Notes: generated by a model not told the origin, from the sequence alone. Numbered from the stretch's first letter, positions 53,121-62,165 are shown. The stretch: DNA of 64,000 nucleotides from JADJWR01 sp963847675 (GCA_963847675.1 CAWKAP010000002.1:62001-126000), one strand, 5' to 3'. Program-made: numbers and translations.

Positions 53121-54572
53121 ATGGCCTGGGAAGTCGTCATCGGGCTGGAGACGCACGCGCAGCTTTCCACGGCGAGCAAGATCTTCTCCGGCTCGTCGAC
53201 GGCCTTCGGCGCCGCGCCGAACACGCAGGCCAGCGTCATCGACCTGGCGCTGCCGGGAACGCTGCCCGTGCTGAACAAGGGGGCGGTGGAGCGCGCCATC
53301 CGTTTCGGCCTGGCCATCGGCGCGACGATTGCGCCGCAGAGCATTTTCGCGCGCAAGAACTACTTCTACCCCGACCTGCCCAAGGGTTACCAGATCAGCC
53401 AGTACGAGATCCCGGTCGTGCTGGGCGGCTCGCTGTCGTGCGTCGTGACCCCGAAGAAGGGCGAGCCGTACGTCAAGACCGTGAAGCTGACGCGGGCACA
53501 CCTGGAAGAGGATGCCGGCAAGAGCCTGCACGAGGACTACCACGGCATGACCGGCATCGACCTGAACCGCGCCGGCACGCCGCTGCTGGAGATCGTCTCC
53601 GAGCCCGACATGCGCTCTTCGGGCGAGGCGGTCGCCTACGCGAAGGCGCTCCACTCGCTGGTGGTGTGGCTCGGCATCTGCGACGGCAACATGCAGGAGG
53701 GCAGCTTCCGTTGCGACGCCAACGTCTCGGTGCGTCGGGCTGGCGACACGAAGCTCGGCACGCGCGCCGAGATCAAGAACCTCAACAGCTTCCGCTTCCT
53801 GCAGCAGGCGATCGACTTCGAGGTGCAGCGACAGGTCGAGCTGATCGAGGACGGCGGCACGGTCGTGCAGGAAACGCGCCTGTACGACCCCGACCGCAAC
53901 GAGACGCGCAGCATGCGCAGCAAGGAAGACGCGATGGACTATCGCTACTTCCCCGACCCCGACCTGCTGCCGCTGGCGATCGACCGCGACTGGATCGACG
54001 CGGTCGCGCGCGAGATGCCCGAATTGCCCGGCGCGATGCGCGAGCGCTTCGTGCGCGACTACGGGCTGCCGGAATACGACGCCGCGGTGCTGACCGGCTC
54101 GAAGGACACCGCCGCCTACTACGAAGCCGTGGCTCGCGCGGTCACGGACCGGAAGATCGCCGCCAACTGGCTGATGGGCGAAGTTGCCGCGGCGCTGAAC
54201 AGCGCGCAGATCGACATCGCGCAGGCGCCGGTGAACGCCGTCCAACTGGCCGGACTGATCAACCGCGTCGTTGACGGCACGATCAGCAACAAGACTGCCA
54301 AGGAAGTCTTCGCCGCGCTCTGGAACCGCGACGGCGAGACCGCCGACGCGATCATCGAGGCGCGCGGCCTCAAGCAGATCTCGGATGCCGGGGCCATCGA
54401 GAAGCTGATCGACGAAGTGCTCGCCGCCAATCCCGGGCCAGTGGCGGAATTCCGCGCCGGCAAGGAGAAGGCGTTCAATTCGCTCGTGGGTCAGGCGATG
54501 AAGGCAACGCGCGGCAAGGCCAACCCGCAGCAGGTCAACGAAATCCTGCGCCGGCGCCTGGCCGGCGTTTGA
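53121..54572 (+). CDS. gatB: Aspartyl/glutamyl-tRNA amidotransferase subunit B
   Basis: The 483-residue subunit that activates the tRNA-bound carboxylate and channels ammonia. Motifs: WEVVIGLETHAQLSTASKIFS, KNYFYPDLPKGYQISQYE, EEDAGKSLHEDYHGMTGIDLNRAGTPLLEIVSEPD, and a C-terminal YqeY-like tail (VGQAMKATRGKANPQQVNEIL). ATG at 53121 lies 2 nt after gatA. Confidence 0.97.
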   Translation: MAWEVVIGLETHAQLSTASKIFSGSSTAFGAAPNTQASVIDLALPGTLPVLNKGAVERAIRFGLAIGATIAPQSIFARKNYFYPDLPKGYQISQYEIPVVLGGSLSCVVTPKKGEPYVKTVKLTRAHLEEDAGKSLHEDYHGMTGIDLNRAGTPLLEIVSEPDMRSSGEAVAYAKALHSLVVWLGICDGNMQEGSFRCDANVSVRRAGDTKLGTRAEIKNLNSFRFLQQAIDFEVQRQVELIEDGGTVVQETRLYDPDRNETRSMRSKEDAMDYRYFPDPDLLPLAIDRDWIDAVAREMPELPGAMRERFVRDYGLPEYDAAVLTGSKDTAAYYEAVARAVTDRKIAANWLMGEVAAALNSAQIDIAQAPVNAVQLAGLINRVVDGTISNKTAKEVFAALWNRDGETADAIIEARGLKQISDAGAIEKLIDEVLAANPGPVAEFRAGKEKAFNSLVGQAMKATRGKANPQQVNEILRRRLAGV

Positions 54573-54585
54573 GTCGGCGGCCGGA

Positions 54586-55779
54586 CTACTGCCGGACCAG
54601 GGTGGCGTTCCAGGTGGCCGCCGCGCTGCTCAGGTCGATCGCCTGCAACTGCCCCGCGTAGCCGTCGGCAGTCGCTGCGAGCGTGTAACGGCCTGCGTTG
54701 CCGGCGTCGCCAAACGACAGCGGAAGCCTGGTCGAGAAGGCGGCCAGCCGCGGTTGCGCCGCCGGAAGGCTGAGCGAGTAGCTGCCGCTGGAGGCGTCGA
54801 CGTTGACGCGGGCCACCTCGACCAGCCCGGCCGAGCCAACGAGCTGCCGTGCGCGCACGACTGCCGTGCTGCGGGCCGCGGACGGTCCGAGCGTTCCGCT
54901 CGCCGTTCGGTCGGTGGCTGTCGGCAACGTGATCGGCGCGTCGATGCGGGAAAGCTCGGCATCCGCGCTTGCGGTCACGGGCACGGCGGACACCACCGCC
55001 GTCGCCCGTTCGGCAGCGCTGAAGACGACGTCGAAAGGCGATTGCGCAGGATCGAGGAAGGCGATCACGAAGCGGCCGTTGACGTCCGCAACCGTGGCGC
55101 GCGCTTCGACGCCGCCCTTCTGCGCCGACACGGTGACCCCCGAAAGCAGCGCGTCGACGTAGCCGGTGATCCTGGCGCCGTCACGCGGCACGACTTTCAC
55201 CACCGGTCTCAGTTCGTAGCTGTCCGTGCCTGAACTGACGACCGAACGGCAGGCGTCGAAGTCGAACAGCACATCGGTCACCTTCTTTTCCGTGACCGAG
55301 AACGAATGAGCCATGCTGATGCCGCCCTGCACGCTGCCGGGAAGATCGAGCGCCGTTTCTTCGCCGCCGCTGGGCACGACCGAGTTGGCAGGCGTGCCGC
55401 TGCCGGTCGGCGCCAGCACGAGGCGCAACTGCGCGAAGCGGCCCGCCGGCAGCGACAGCTGGCCGAGCTCTTCGAGCACGCCGTTGCCCAGCTTCAGCAG
55501 GTCGATCCGGCGCGCCGGATCGAGGCGCAGATCGGTCCAGCCGAGCGCGTTCTCGCTGGCATCGGCGCTGCGGTGCACGCGGATGCGCTCGATCGAGACG
55601 TTGACTTCGTCGAAGCCGCAGGCCGGCGCGTCGGTCAGGGCGAAGCGCACCGTGCCTGGCGTGGTTTCCCCGCTGCCGCAGGAGGCAAGCAGGACGATGG
55701 CGCCGGCACAGGCAGCCGCCCGCGCTTGCCGCAAGTTCAGCCGCTGCAATCGGCAGCCCCCGGATCGGAATGCGCTCAC
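54586..55779 (-). CDS. DUF4382 domain lipoprotein
   Basis: A 397-residue exported protein. GTG at 55779 gives a signal peptide ending IVLLASC, the lipobox Cys; TTG starts inside the signal are also possible. The DUF4382 domain is recognisable by GTVRFALTDAPACGFDEVNVSIERIRVH and DLLKLGNGVLEELGQLSLPAGRFAQLRLVL. C-terminal parts resemble repeated carboxypeptidase-regulatory-like beta folds (ARITGYVDALLSGVTVSAQKGG). Function is unknown. It is convergent with gatB across 13 nt. Confidence 0.82.
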   Translation of the reverse strand: MSAFRSGGCRLQRLNLRQARAAACAGAIVLLASCGSGETTPGTVRFALTDAPACGFDEVNVSIERIRVHRSADASENALGWTDLRLDPARRIDLLKLGNGVLEELGQLSLPAGRFAQLRLVLAPTGSGTPANSVVPSGGEETALDLPGSVQGGISMAHSFSVTEKKVTDVLFDFDACRSVVSSGTDSYELRPVVKVVPRDGARITGYVDALLSGVTVSAQKGGVEARATVADVNGRFVIAFLDPAQSPFDVVFSAAERATAVVSAVPVTASADAELSRIDAPITLPTATDRTASGTLGPSAARSTAVVRARQLVGSAGLVEVARVNVDASSGSYSLSLPAAQPRLAAFSTRLPLSFGDAGNAGRYTLAATADGYAGQLQAIDLSSAAATWNATLVRQ

Positions 55780-55858
55780 GCGCCGGACTGTGCCGGCAAC
55801 GGGCGCGGTAATCAAGCCGTGCGAACCGCCGGCCGGCGCTTCCGCCTGTGCGAACCGC

Positions 55859-56518
55859 CTACCGGGAAGCGCCTTCGCTGGTGCGAAGCAGCGGCCGGGC
55901 GCCGGCGACCACGAGCTCCCGAAAGCGTTGCAGTTCGGCATCGAAGCGGCTGTTGATCCGGGTCATGTCGACCTGCATCTCGCTGATCAGGCGCTGCTCG
56001 GCTTGCATCAGGGCCTTGTTCGACTCGATCGCACGCTCCAGCTTGTGGGGCATCTTGCGGCTGGCGTAGAACTCCGCCTCGTTGGCCAGCCTCGTTCGCT
56101 CGAGCTCGAACTCCTTCAGCCGCAGCTTCGATCGTTCGATGACGGCCTGCCGGCCGGCCAGCGCCGCCTGGCGCATTGCGTCGATTTCGTCCTCCGTCGC
56201 GTAGGTCTCCATCAGCGCGATGTCGCGCCGCGCCTGCGAGCGCCGTGCCTCCTTCGCCTCGTATTCGAGCCGCGCCTTCTCGGCGCGCTCCCTGCGCTGT
56301 TCTTCGGTCAGCGGCGGCTCGATCACGCGCCGCACCGAACCATCGGCCCGCATTTCGCGCACCGGGAGGTTCGCGCATTCGCGGGGCGGGCGGTCGGCCG
56401 TGATCGTCCTGCCGCTGGCGTCGGTGCACACGTACAGCTGGGCCGATGCCGGTGCCGCGATCAGCAGCGCCGCCAGCAGTGCGGCCAAAGCGGCGGCGCG
56501 GTGGCGGTCATGCCCCAT
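55859..56518 (-). CDS. DUF4124 domain protein, periplasmic
   Basis: A 219-residue protein with a signal peptide (LAALLAALLIAAPASAQ), then an N-terminal DUF4124 segment (LYVCTDASGRTITADRPPRECAN) and a long charged coiled coil (TEEQRRERAEKARLEYEAKEARR to the end). It overlaps the pyrE end by 11 nt. Function unknown; DUF4124 is common in beta- and gammaproteobacteria envelopes. Confidence 0.8.
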   Translation of the reverse strand: MGHDRHRAAALAALLAALLIAAPASAQLYVCTDASGRTITADRPPRECANLPVREMRADGSVRRVIEPPLTEEQRRERAEKARLEYEAKEARRSQARRDIALMETYATEDEIDAMRQAALAGRQAVIERSKLRLKEFELERTRLANEAEFYASRKMPHKLERAIESNKALMQAEQRLISEMQVDMTRINSRFDAELQRFRELVVAGARPLLRTSEGASR

Positions 56519-57185
56519 AACGCGTCCTGTACTCGAGCATCGCCTGCCGGTGCGGCTTGAGCGCGGCCGCCGCGGGCGCGTCGGAGTCGATGAATTCCAT
56601 CAGGTCCTGCAGGCTGGCCACGGCGACGACGGGAATGCCAAACGACTGCTCGAATGCGGCGACCGCGGAGAGCGGCGACAGCGCCTCGTCGGCGCCCGTC
56701 CTCTCGCAGCGATCGAGCGCGATCAGCACGCCGCAAGGCGTGGCGCCGTGCGCGCGGATCAGTTCGACCGATTCGCGCTTGGCGGCCCCATCGGTGATCA
56801 CGTCGTCGACGATCAGCACACGGTCGGCAAGTTCGGCGCCGACGATCAGGCCGCCTTCACCATGCGCCTTCGCTTCCTTGCGGTTGAACGCAAACGGCAC
56901 GTCCACCCCGAAATCGGCCAGCGCCATCGCCGTTCCCGCCGCCAGCGTGATTCCTTTGTAGGCGGGTCCGAACAGCATGTCGAATTCGACGCGACCGGCG
57001 ACCCGCGCCGCCAGCAGCGCCTGCGCGTAGAAGCGCGACAGGCGCCCGAGCGTCGAACCGCGCGAGAACAGTCCCGAATTGAAGAAGTACGGCGAGCGGC
57101 GGCCGGATTTCATCGTGAAATCGCCGAACTTCAGCACCCCGGACTGCAGGGCGAACTCGATGAACTGCCTCGACAGGTTTTCCAT
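56508..57185 (-). CDS. pyrE: Orotate phosphoribosyltransferase
   Basis: Makes orotidine 5'-phosphate in pyrimidine synthesis. The 225-residue protein shows FGDFTMKSGRRSPYFFNSGLF, LFGPAYKGITLAAGTAMALA, FNRKEAKAHGEGG and the PRPP loop VLIVDDVITDGAAKRESVELI. ATG at 57185 (MENLSRQFIEFA) is canonical; the frame is open far upstream but without family sequence. It diverges from exoA across 97 nt. Confidence 0.96.
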   Translation of the reverse strand: MENLSRQFIEFALQSGVLKFGDFTMKSGRRSPYFFNSGLFSRGSTLGRLSRFYAQALLAARVAGRVEFDMLFGPAYKGITLAAGTAMALADFGVDVPFAFNRKEAKAHGEGGLIVGAELADRVLIVDDVITDGAAKRESVELIRAHGATPCGVLIALDRCERTGADEALSPLSAVAAFEQSFGIPVVAVASLQDLMEFIDSDAPAAAALKPHRQAMLEYRTRYGA

Positions 57186-57282
57186 GGTCGCGGGTCCGCG
57201 CGCCGACTGAATGGATTGTGACAAAAAAACGCTATCGTCCGTGTCGTCCGTCCAACCTAATCCACCGCCGCCTGGCGCCTCG

Positions 57283-58071
57283 ATGTTTCGCGTATTGACC
57301 CTGAACGTCAACGGCATCCGTTCGGCCGGCACGAAGGGGTTGTTCCGGTGGCTTCCGAAGGCCGATGCCGACGTGGTCTGCCTGCAGGAGACCAAGGCAC
57401 ACGAGGCGGATATTCCGGACGCCTGGCGCTTTCCCGACGACCTGCACGGCCATTTTCACTGCGCGCAGAAGAAAGGGTACAGCGGGACCGCGCTGTACTC
57501 GAAGAAGGCGCCGCTGCGCGTCGCCACCGGCTTCGGCGTGCCGGAGTTCGACGGGGAAGGTCGATACGTAGAGGCCGAGTTCAAGAAGGTCACCGTGGTT
57601 TCGGTGTACTTCCCGTCGGGTTCGTCGGGTCCGCACCGCCAGGAGTCCAAGTACCGCTTCCTCGAGGTGTTCTTTCCTCACCTGCAGCGCCTGCGGGCCG
57701 AAGCGACCGCCGCCGGCCGCGAGGTGATCGTCTGCGGCGACGTCAACATCGCGCACCAGGAAATCGATCTGAAGAACTGGCGCGCGAACCAGAAGAACTC
57801 CGGTTTCCTGCCGGAGGAGCGCGCCTGGCTGACCCGCGTGTTCGACGAACTCGGCTGGGTCGACGTCTTCCGTCGCGTCGACCCGCGGCCCGAGCAGTAC
57901 ACGTGGTGGAGCAACCGCGGCCAGGCATGGAAGAAGAACGTCGGCTGGCGGATCGATTACCAGATCGCGACCCCGGGCATCGCGGTCAGGGCGAAGCGGG
58001 CGGAGATCTACAAGACGAAGCGGTTCTCCGACCACGCGCCGCTGATCATCGACTACTCGGGCCGCCTCTGA
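57283..58071 (+). CDS. exoA: Exodeoxyribonuclease III
   Basis: A 262-residue AP endonuclease/3'-5' exonuclease of base-excision repair. Metal and catalytic residues: Asn in TLNVNGIRS, Glu in CLQETKAHEAD, CGDVNIAHQEIDLKNWRANQ (Asp, Asn), and C-terminal RIDYQIATPG plus RFSDHAPLIIDY with the catalytic His. ATG at 57283 begins MFRVLTLNVNGIRSAG. It is divergent from pyrE, a common betaproteobacterial arrangement. Confidence 0.95.
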   Translation: MFRVLTLNVNGIRSAGTKGLFRWLPKADADVVCLQETKAHEADIPDAWRFPDDLHGHFHCAQKKGYSGTALYSKKAPLRVATGFGVPEFDGEGRYVEAEFKKVTVVSVYFPSGSSGPHRQESKYRFLEVFFPHLQRLRAEATAAGREVIVCGDVNIAHQEIDLKNWRANQKNSGFLPEERAWLTRVFDELGWVDVFRRVDPRPEQYTWWSNRGQAWKKNVGWRIDYQIATPGIAVRAKRAEIYKTKRFSDHAPLIIDYSGRL

Positions 58072-58208
58072 TCGGCGTTTCTCGACGCCGCCCCGCTCGG
58101 TCCCGCGTGGCGCTGCCGAATCAATGCATGGGAGATCCAGCGACCGATGACCCCGGCCAGTTCGTCGCCGGCGGGCGCCAGCCGTTCGATCGGGCCGTCG
58201 AGGTCCAT
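58053..58208 (-). CDS. Possible small hypothetical protein or remnant
   Basis: In the gap between exoA and ampG the minus strand has a short frame from ATG 58208 (MDLDGPIERLAPAGDELAGV) to a stop at 58053, overlapping the end of exoA by 19 nt. Codon use in its first 30 codons looks coding (third positions almost all G/C), but no family is recognised and no ribosome binding site is clear. The open frame extends upstream to 58310. Confidence 0.25.
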   Translation of the reverse strand: MDLDGPIERLAPAGDELAGVIGRWISHALIRQRHAGPSGAASRNADQRRPE

Positions 58209-58297
58209 GACCTTGCCGGCAGGCGTGCGGTGGGCTCGACCAGCGGCGCGTCGATAGCGGCGCGTCGCTAAACTGGCTCGGCCATGTCCGACCACTC

Positions 58298-59713
58298 GTG
58301 ACCGCAGCACCCGCCTCCACCGACGTCGAGCGGGTCGGCGCCCGCGGGCCGCGCGCCTGGCTGCGAGCGCTCGCCGTCTACCGCGAGCCGCCGGTGGTGC
58401 GCATGCTGTTTCTCGGTTTCTCCGCGGGGCTGCCGCTGCTGCTGGTGTTCGGCACGCTGTCGTTCTGGCTCCGTGAAGCGGGCGTCGACCGGACCACGAT
58501 CGGCTTCGTCAGCTGGGTCGCGCTGGCCTATGCGTTCAAGTGGGCGTGGGCGCCGCTGGTCGACCGGCTGCCGCTGCCGTGGCTGACCGCGCGACTCGGC
58601 CGCCGCCGAAGCTGGCTGCTCGCCTCGCAACTGGTGGTCGCGGCCGGTCTCGTAGGCATGGCGCTCACCGATCCGGCGCTGCAGCTTCGCGCGCTGGTCC
58701 TGTTCGCTCTGCTCACCGCCTTCGCGTCGGCCACCCAGGACATCGCGCTCGACGCGTACCGGATCGAATCGGCAGCGATCGAAAAACAGGCGGCGCTGGC
58801 CGCCGCTTACCAGACCGGCTACCGCCTGGCGATGATCTGGGCCGGCGCCGGCGTGCTGGCCATCGCCGCCCGCTTCGATCCGAGCGAGGCCGAGTACCAC
58901 TTTGCGCCCTGGACGATCGCCTATCTGGCGATGGCTGCGTCGATGGTCGTCGGCATCGTCACCACGTTGCTCGCGCCCGAGCCGGCAGTCGGCGTTGCAA
59001 CGCTGCTGCCGCGTGAAGGCAGCGCCCTGCAGCGCCTCGGCGCCTGGCTGCATGACGCGGTCGTGAGCCCGTTTGCCGACTTCCTGCGTCGCTACCGCTG
59101 GCACGCGGCGCTGCTGCTGGCGCTGATCGCCAGTTACCGGATGAGCGACGTCGTGATGGGCGTGATGGCCAACCCGTTCTACCGCGACATGGGCTTCAGC
59201 AAGGACGAGGTGGCGGCGGTGTCCAAGGTCTACGGCGTGGTGATGACGCTCGCCGGCGCCTTCGTCGGCGGCGTGCTCAGCCTGCGCTTCGGCGTGCTGC
59301 GCACCCTTTTTGCCGGGGCCTTGCTGTCGGCGGCGACCAACCTGCTGTTCGCCTGGCTGGCCGTGCGTGGTCACGACCTCACCTTCCTCGTCTTCGCCGT
59401 GTCCGCCGACAACCTGTCGGCAGGCATCGCTTCCAGCGCGTTCGTTGCCTACCTGTCGGGGCTGACCAACGTCGCCTACTCGGCCACCCAGTACGCGCTG
59501 TTCTCGTCGGTGATGCTGCTGCTGCCGAAATACATCGCCGGCTGGTCGGGCTGGGCGGTCGACGCCTTCGGCTACGTGAACTTCTTCATCGGCACCGCAC
59601 TTCTCGGCGTGCCGGTGCTGCTGCTGGTCTGGCTGGCGCGCCGGGCGGAGCGTGCTCCGCCAGTGGCCGAAGGCGGCGGCGCCGGGGAGCGCTACGGCTC
59701 GCCGTCCCAGTAG
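58298..59713 (+). CDS. ampG: AmpG-type muropeptide permease (MFS)
   Basis: A 471-residue transporter with about 12-14 membrane segments that imports anhydro-muropeptides for cell-wall recycling. The start is GTG at 58298. AmpG hallmarks are FLGFSAGLPLLLVFGTLSFWL, FKWAWAPLVDRLPLPWL, ATQDIALDAYRIE and YSATQYALFSSVMLLLPKYIAG. The last residues are Gly/Ala-rich and overlap, on opposite strands, the end of the cupin gene by 22 nt. Confidence 0.92.
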   Translation: MTAAPASTDVERVGARGPRAWLRALAVYREPPVVRMLFLGFSAGLPLLLVFGTLSFWLREAGVDRTTIGFVSWVALAYAFKWAWAPLVDRLPLPWLTARLGRRRSWLLASQLVVAAGLVGMALTDPALQLRALVLFALLTAFASATQDIALDAYRIESAAIEKQAALAAAYQTGYRLAMIWAGAGVLAIAARFDPSEAEYHFAPWTIAYLAMAASMVVGIVTTLLAPEPAVGVATLLPREGSALQRLGAWLHDAVVSPFADFLRRYRWHAALLLALIASYRMSDVVMGVMANPFYRDMGFSKDEVAAVSKVYGVVMTLAGAFVGGVLSLRFGVLRTLFAGALLSAATNLLFAWLAVRGHDLTFLVFAVSADNLSAGIASSAFVAYLSGLTNVAYSATQYALFSSVMLLLPKYIAGWSGWAVDAFGYVNFFIGTALLGVPVLLLVWLARRAERAPPVAEGGGAGERYGSPSQ

Positions 59714-60204
59714 TCCAGGTCGGTGTCGGGCCGGTGCATGCGCCTTCCTCCCACGAGCGGCCCGTTCACGCCGGAGAACACGCCGTACTTGCCGGAGTCG
59801 GGATACTCGGCGACTTCGGGATATTCCTGCGTGCTGATCGACAGGTACTTCAGCGGCTCGTCCGAGGTGTTGATGATCTGGTGCGGATACTCCGGACCGG
59901 GCGGGATTCCGATCACGTCACCGGCGCGGATCGGGATCATCGCGCCGGCCACGCGCAGCGTGCCCTGCCCTTCGAGGATCACGAACAATTCTTCCTGTGC
60001 GTAATGGAAGTGATACGGGCAGGTCACCTTGCCCGGCGCCAGGATGTCGATCGCAGCGCCCAGCTTGCGCGCCGCCGTGCCCGCTTCGCGCGGTCCGACC
60101 AGTCCGGCGTATCGCGACCCGACGTAGGCAGGCTCGCGGGTATGGGCCTCGAATTCGACCTCGTTGAAATTGCGGATCAGCTTCGCGCGCAGGTCGCTCG
60201 TCAT
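59692..60204 (-). CDS. Cupin domain protein
   Basis: A 170-residue single-cupin protein with the metal-binding motif 1 in CPYHFHYAQEELFVILEGQG (two His, one Glu) and motif 2 IPPGPEYPHQIINTSDEPLKYL with its His. The N-terminal NFNEVEFEAHTREPAYVGSR and C-terminal DYWDGEP are outside the barrel. It lies 4 nt downstream of metW, so it may be cotranscribed. Function is not assigned. Confidence 0.85.
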   Translation of the reverse strand: MTSDLRAKLIRNFNEVEFEAHTREPAYVGSRYAGLVGPREAGTAARKLGAAIDILAPGKVTCPYHFHYAQEELFVILEGQGTLRVAGAMIPIRAGDVIGIPPGPEYPHQIINTSDEPLKYLSISTQEYPEVAEYPDSGKYGVFSGVNGPLVGGRRMHRPDTDLDYWDGEP

Positions 60205-60208
60205 CGGC

Positions 60209-60793
60209 TCACGTGCCCTCGAAGCGGTACACCGCCAGCGTCGAGCGCAGGTTCGGCGCCCAGTTCACGGGGCGGCCGTCGGCGAGCAGGGCGCGGCCGG
60301 TGATCGCGAAGCCGAGCTTGGCAGCGAGGATCTCGAAGTCCTTCGGCGTGCACAGGTGGATGTTTGGCGTGTCGTACCACTGGTAGGGCATCTGCGGCGA
60401 AACCGGCATGTGCCCGCCGGTGAGCGCCAGCAGGTGCCTCCAGTGGCCGAAGTTCGGGAAACTGACGATGCCCTGCTTGCCGACCCGCGCCATCTCGCGC
60501 AGGATGCCCTCGGTGTTGTGCATCGCCTGCAGTGTCTGCGACAGCACGACGACGTCGAACATGTCGTCGCTGAACATGCGCAGGCCGCTCTCAAGGTCGG
60601 CCTGGATCACGTTCACCGATGCGCGGATGCACTCCAGCACGTGCCCATCGTCGATGTCGACGCCGTAGCCGCGACAGTTGCTCGCCTCGCGCAGGTGCGC
60701 CAGCAGCGCGCCGTCGCCACAGCCCAGGTCGAGCACGTGTGTGCCGGGCGCGATCCACCCGGCGATGAGCTCAAGGTCGACGCGCAGCGTCAT
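60209..60793 (-). CDS. metW: Methionine biosynthesis protein MetW
   Basis: A 194-residue methyltransferase-fold protein required with MetX for O-acyl- or O-acetylhomoserine formation. Motifs: HVLDLGCGDGALLAHL (SAM-type loop), YGVDIDDGHVLECIRASVNVIQADLE, FDVVVLSQTLQAMHNTEGIL and WRHLLALTGGHMPVS. ATG at 60793 gives the family start MTLRVDLELIAGWI. It follows metX after 157 nt that carry palindromic repeats. Confidence 0.94.
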   Translation of the reverse strand: MTLRVDLELIAGWIAPGTHVLDLGCGDGALLAHLREASNCRGYGVDIDDGHVLECIRASVNVIQADLESGLRMFSDDMFDVVVLSQTLQAMHNTEGILREMARVGKQGIVSFPNFGHWRHLLALTGGHMPVSPQMPYQWYDTPNIHLCTPKDFEILAAKLGFAITGRALLADGRPVNWAPNLRSTLAVYRFEGT

Positions 60794-60846
60794 GCTGCCC
60801 CCTTCGCCCTGCGGGCTGTCCCCCCGAGGGGGCGCAAGCCGGACGG

Positions 60847-60871
60847 CGGGCATGCCCCTGCGGCATGCCCG
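60847..60871 (-). repeat. Perfect 10-bp palindromic hairpin between metX and metW
   Basis: CGGGCATGCC (60847-60856) and GGCATGCCCG (60862-60871) pair around a 5-nt loop in the metX-metW gap. Further GC-rich imperfect repeats surround it. It lacks a U-run on either strand, so it may stabilise the metX mRNA end or tune metW expression rather than terminate. Confidence 0.6.
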
Positions 60872-60950
60872 TCGCCTGCGAGCGTGCGAGCGCATGCTTG
60901 CGCGAGCGCGGCCGGCAGCGCCGAGCGCCTTCGGAGCGGCCGCGCGGCGC

Positions 60951-62090
60951 TCATGCCCCGACCTCGCGCGCGATGCGGTCGAAGTAAGCCGCCACCGCGC
61001 GGTGGTAGCGCGGATCCTCCATCAGGAAGGCGTCATGTCCGTGCGGCGCGTCGACCTCGGCGTAGGCAACGTCGCGACCGCTGGCGATCAGGGCCTGCAC
61101 GATCTCGCGCGTATGCGCCGGGGCGAAGCGCCAGTCGGTCGTGAACGACGCGAGGAAGAAGCGCGCCTGCGCCGGCGCCAGCGCCCGCACCAGGTCGCCG
61201 CCGTATGGCCTGGCCGGATCGAAGTAGTCGAGCGCGCGCGTGATCAGCAGGTAGGTGTTGGCATCGAAGTAGTCGGCGAACTTGTCGCCCTGGTAGCGCA
61301 GGTAGCTTTCGACCTCGAACTCGATGCCGAACGAGTAGCCGTAGTCCTTGTGGCGCAGCACGCGGCCGAATTTCTCCGCCATGTCGGCACCCGACAGGTA
61401 CGTGATGTGGCCGATCATGCGCGCCACGCCGAGCCCGCGCCGCGGCTTCACGCCGTGCGCGTAGTAGTCGCCGCCGTGGAAGTCGGGATCGTTCTGGATC
61501 GCTGTCCGCGCCACGTCGTTGAACGCGATGTTCTGCGCGGTGAGCTTGGGCGTGGTGGCAATCGCCACGCAATGGGCGATGCGGCTCGGGTACTGCAGCG
61601 TCCAGCCCAGGGCCTGCATGCCGCCGAGAGAGCCGCCCATCACCGCGGCGAAGCGCTCGATGCCGAGCCGATCGGCGAACCGCGCCTGCGCGTTGACCCA
61701 GTCCTCGACGGTGACCACGGGGAAGCGCGAGCCGTAGCGCCGACCGCTGGCCGGATCGATCGACATCGGCCCGGTCGACCCGAAGCACGAGCCCGGGTTG
61801 TTCACGCCGATCACGAAGAAGCGGTTGGTGTCGACCGGTTTCCCGGGGCCGACCATGTTGTCCCACCAGCCCAGGCTCTTGTCCTGCCCCTCGTAGCTGC
61901 CGGCCACGTGGTGCGAGGCGTTCAGCGCGTGGCAGATCAGCACCGCGTTGGACCGCGCGCTGTTCAGCTCGCCGTAGGTCTCGTACGTCAGCTCGTACGA
62001 CGCCAGTGACGCGCCGCTGGAAAGCGCGAGCGGCGCGTCGAAGTGCATCGTCTGCGGCGAAACGATCCCGACGGATCCCGGTGCGGTCAT
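60951..62090 (-). CDS. metX: Homoserine O-acyl/acetyltransferase MetX
   Basis: Activates homoserine in the first committed step of methionine synthesis. The 379-residue alpha/beta hydrolase shows VLICHALNASHHVAGSYEGQ, the nucleophile elbow AAVMGGSLGGMQALGWTLQYP with Ser, FLASFTTDWRFAP, and DAPHGHDAFLMED with the catalytic His. ATG at 62090 follows the leader. Upstream are a consensus promoter, a SAM-II riboswitch and an intrinsic terminator, giving feedback by SAM. Acetyl- versus succinyl-donor specificity is not decided by these motifs. Confidence 0.96.
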   Translation of the reverse strand: MTAPGSVGIVSPQTMHFDAPLALSSGASLASYELTYETYGELNSARSNAVLICHALNASHHVAGSYEGQDKSLGWWDNMVGPGKPVDTNRFFVIGVNNPGSCFGSTGPMSIDPASGRRYGSRFPVVTVEDWVNAQARFADRLGIERFAAVMGGSLGGMQALGWTLQYPSRIAHCVAIATTPKLTAQNIAFNDVARTAIQNDPDFHGGDYYAHGVKPRRGLGVARMIGHITYLSGADMAEKFGRVLRHKDYGYSFGIEFEVESYLRYQGDKFADYFDANTYLLITRALDYFDPARPYGGDLVRALAPAQARFFLASFTTDWRFAPAHTREIVQALIASGRDVAYAEVDAPHGHDAFLMEDPRYHRAVAAYFDRIAREVGA

Positions 62091-62104
62091 CTCGAATGCA
62101 AGCA

Positions 62105-62138
62105 ACAAAAAACCCGACAGGCGCCGCCTTGTCGGGTT
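62105..62138 (-). terminator. Rho-independent terminator in the metX leader
   Basis: Minus strand AACCCGAC...GTCGGGTT (62111-62118 and 62131-62138) with an inner AGGC/GCCT step, followed at once by TTTTTTG. This is a textbook intrinsic terminator placed just before the metX ATG, so it is an attenuator and not a gene-end signal. Confidence 0.9.
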
Positions 62139-62144
62139 CCGTGG

Positions 62145-62165
62145 CACGCGGCTTTCGCCCGCGTG
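62145..62165 (-). repeat. Hairpin between SAM-II aptamer and terminator
   Basis: CACGCGG (62159-62165 on minus) and CCGCGTG (62145-62151) pair around a 7-nt loop. It may be part of the switching region; an explicit antiterminator could not be identified. Confidence 0.55.

Noticed and set aside
60847..60871. The metX-metW palindrome as an intrinsic terminator
   Set aside because: No U-run follows on either strand.
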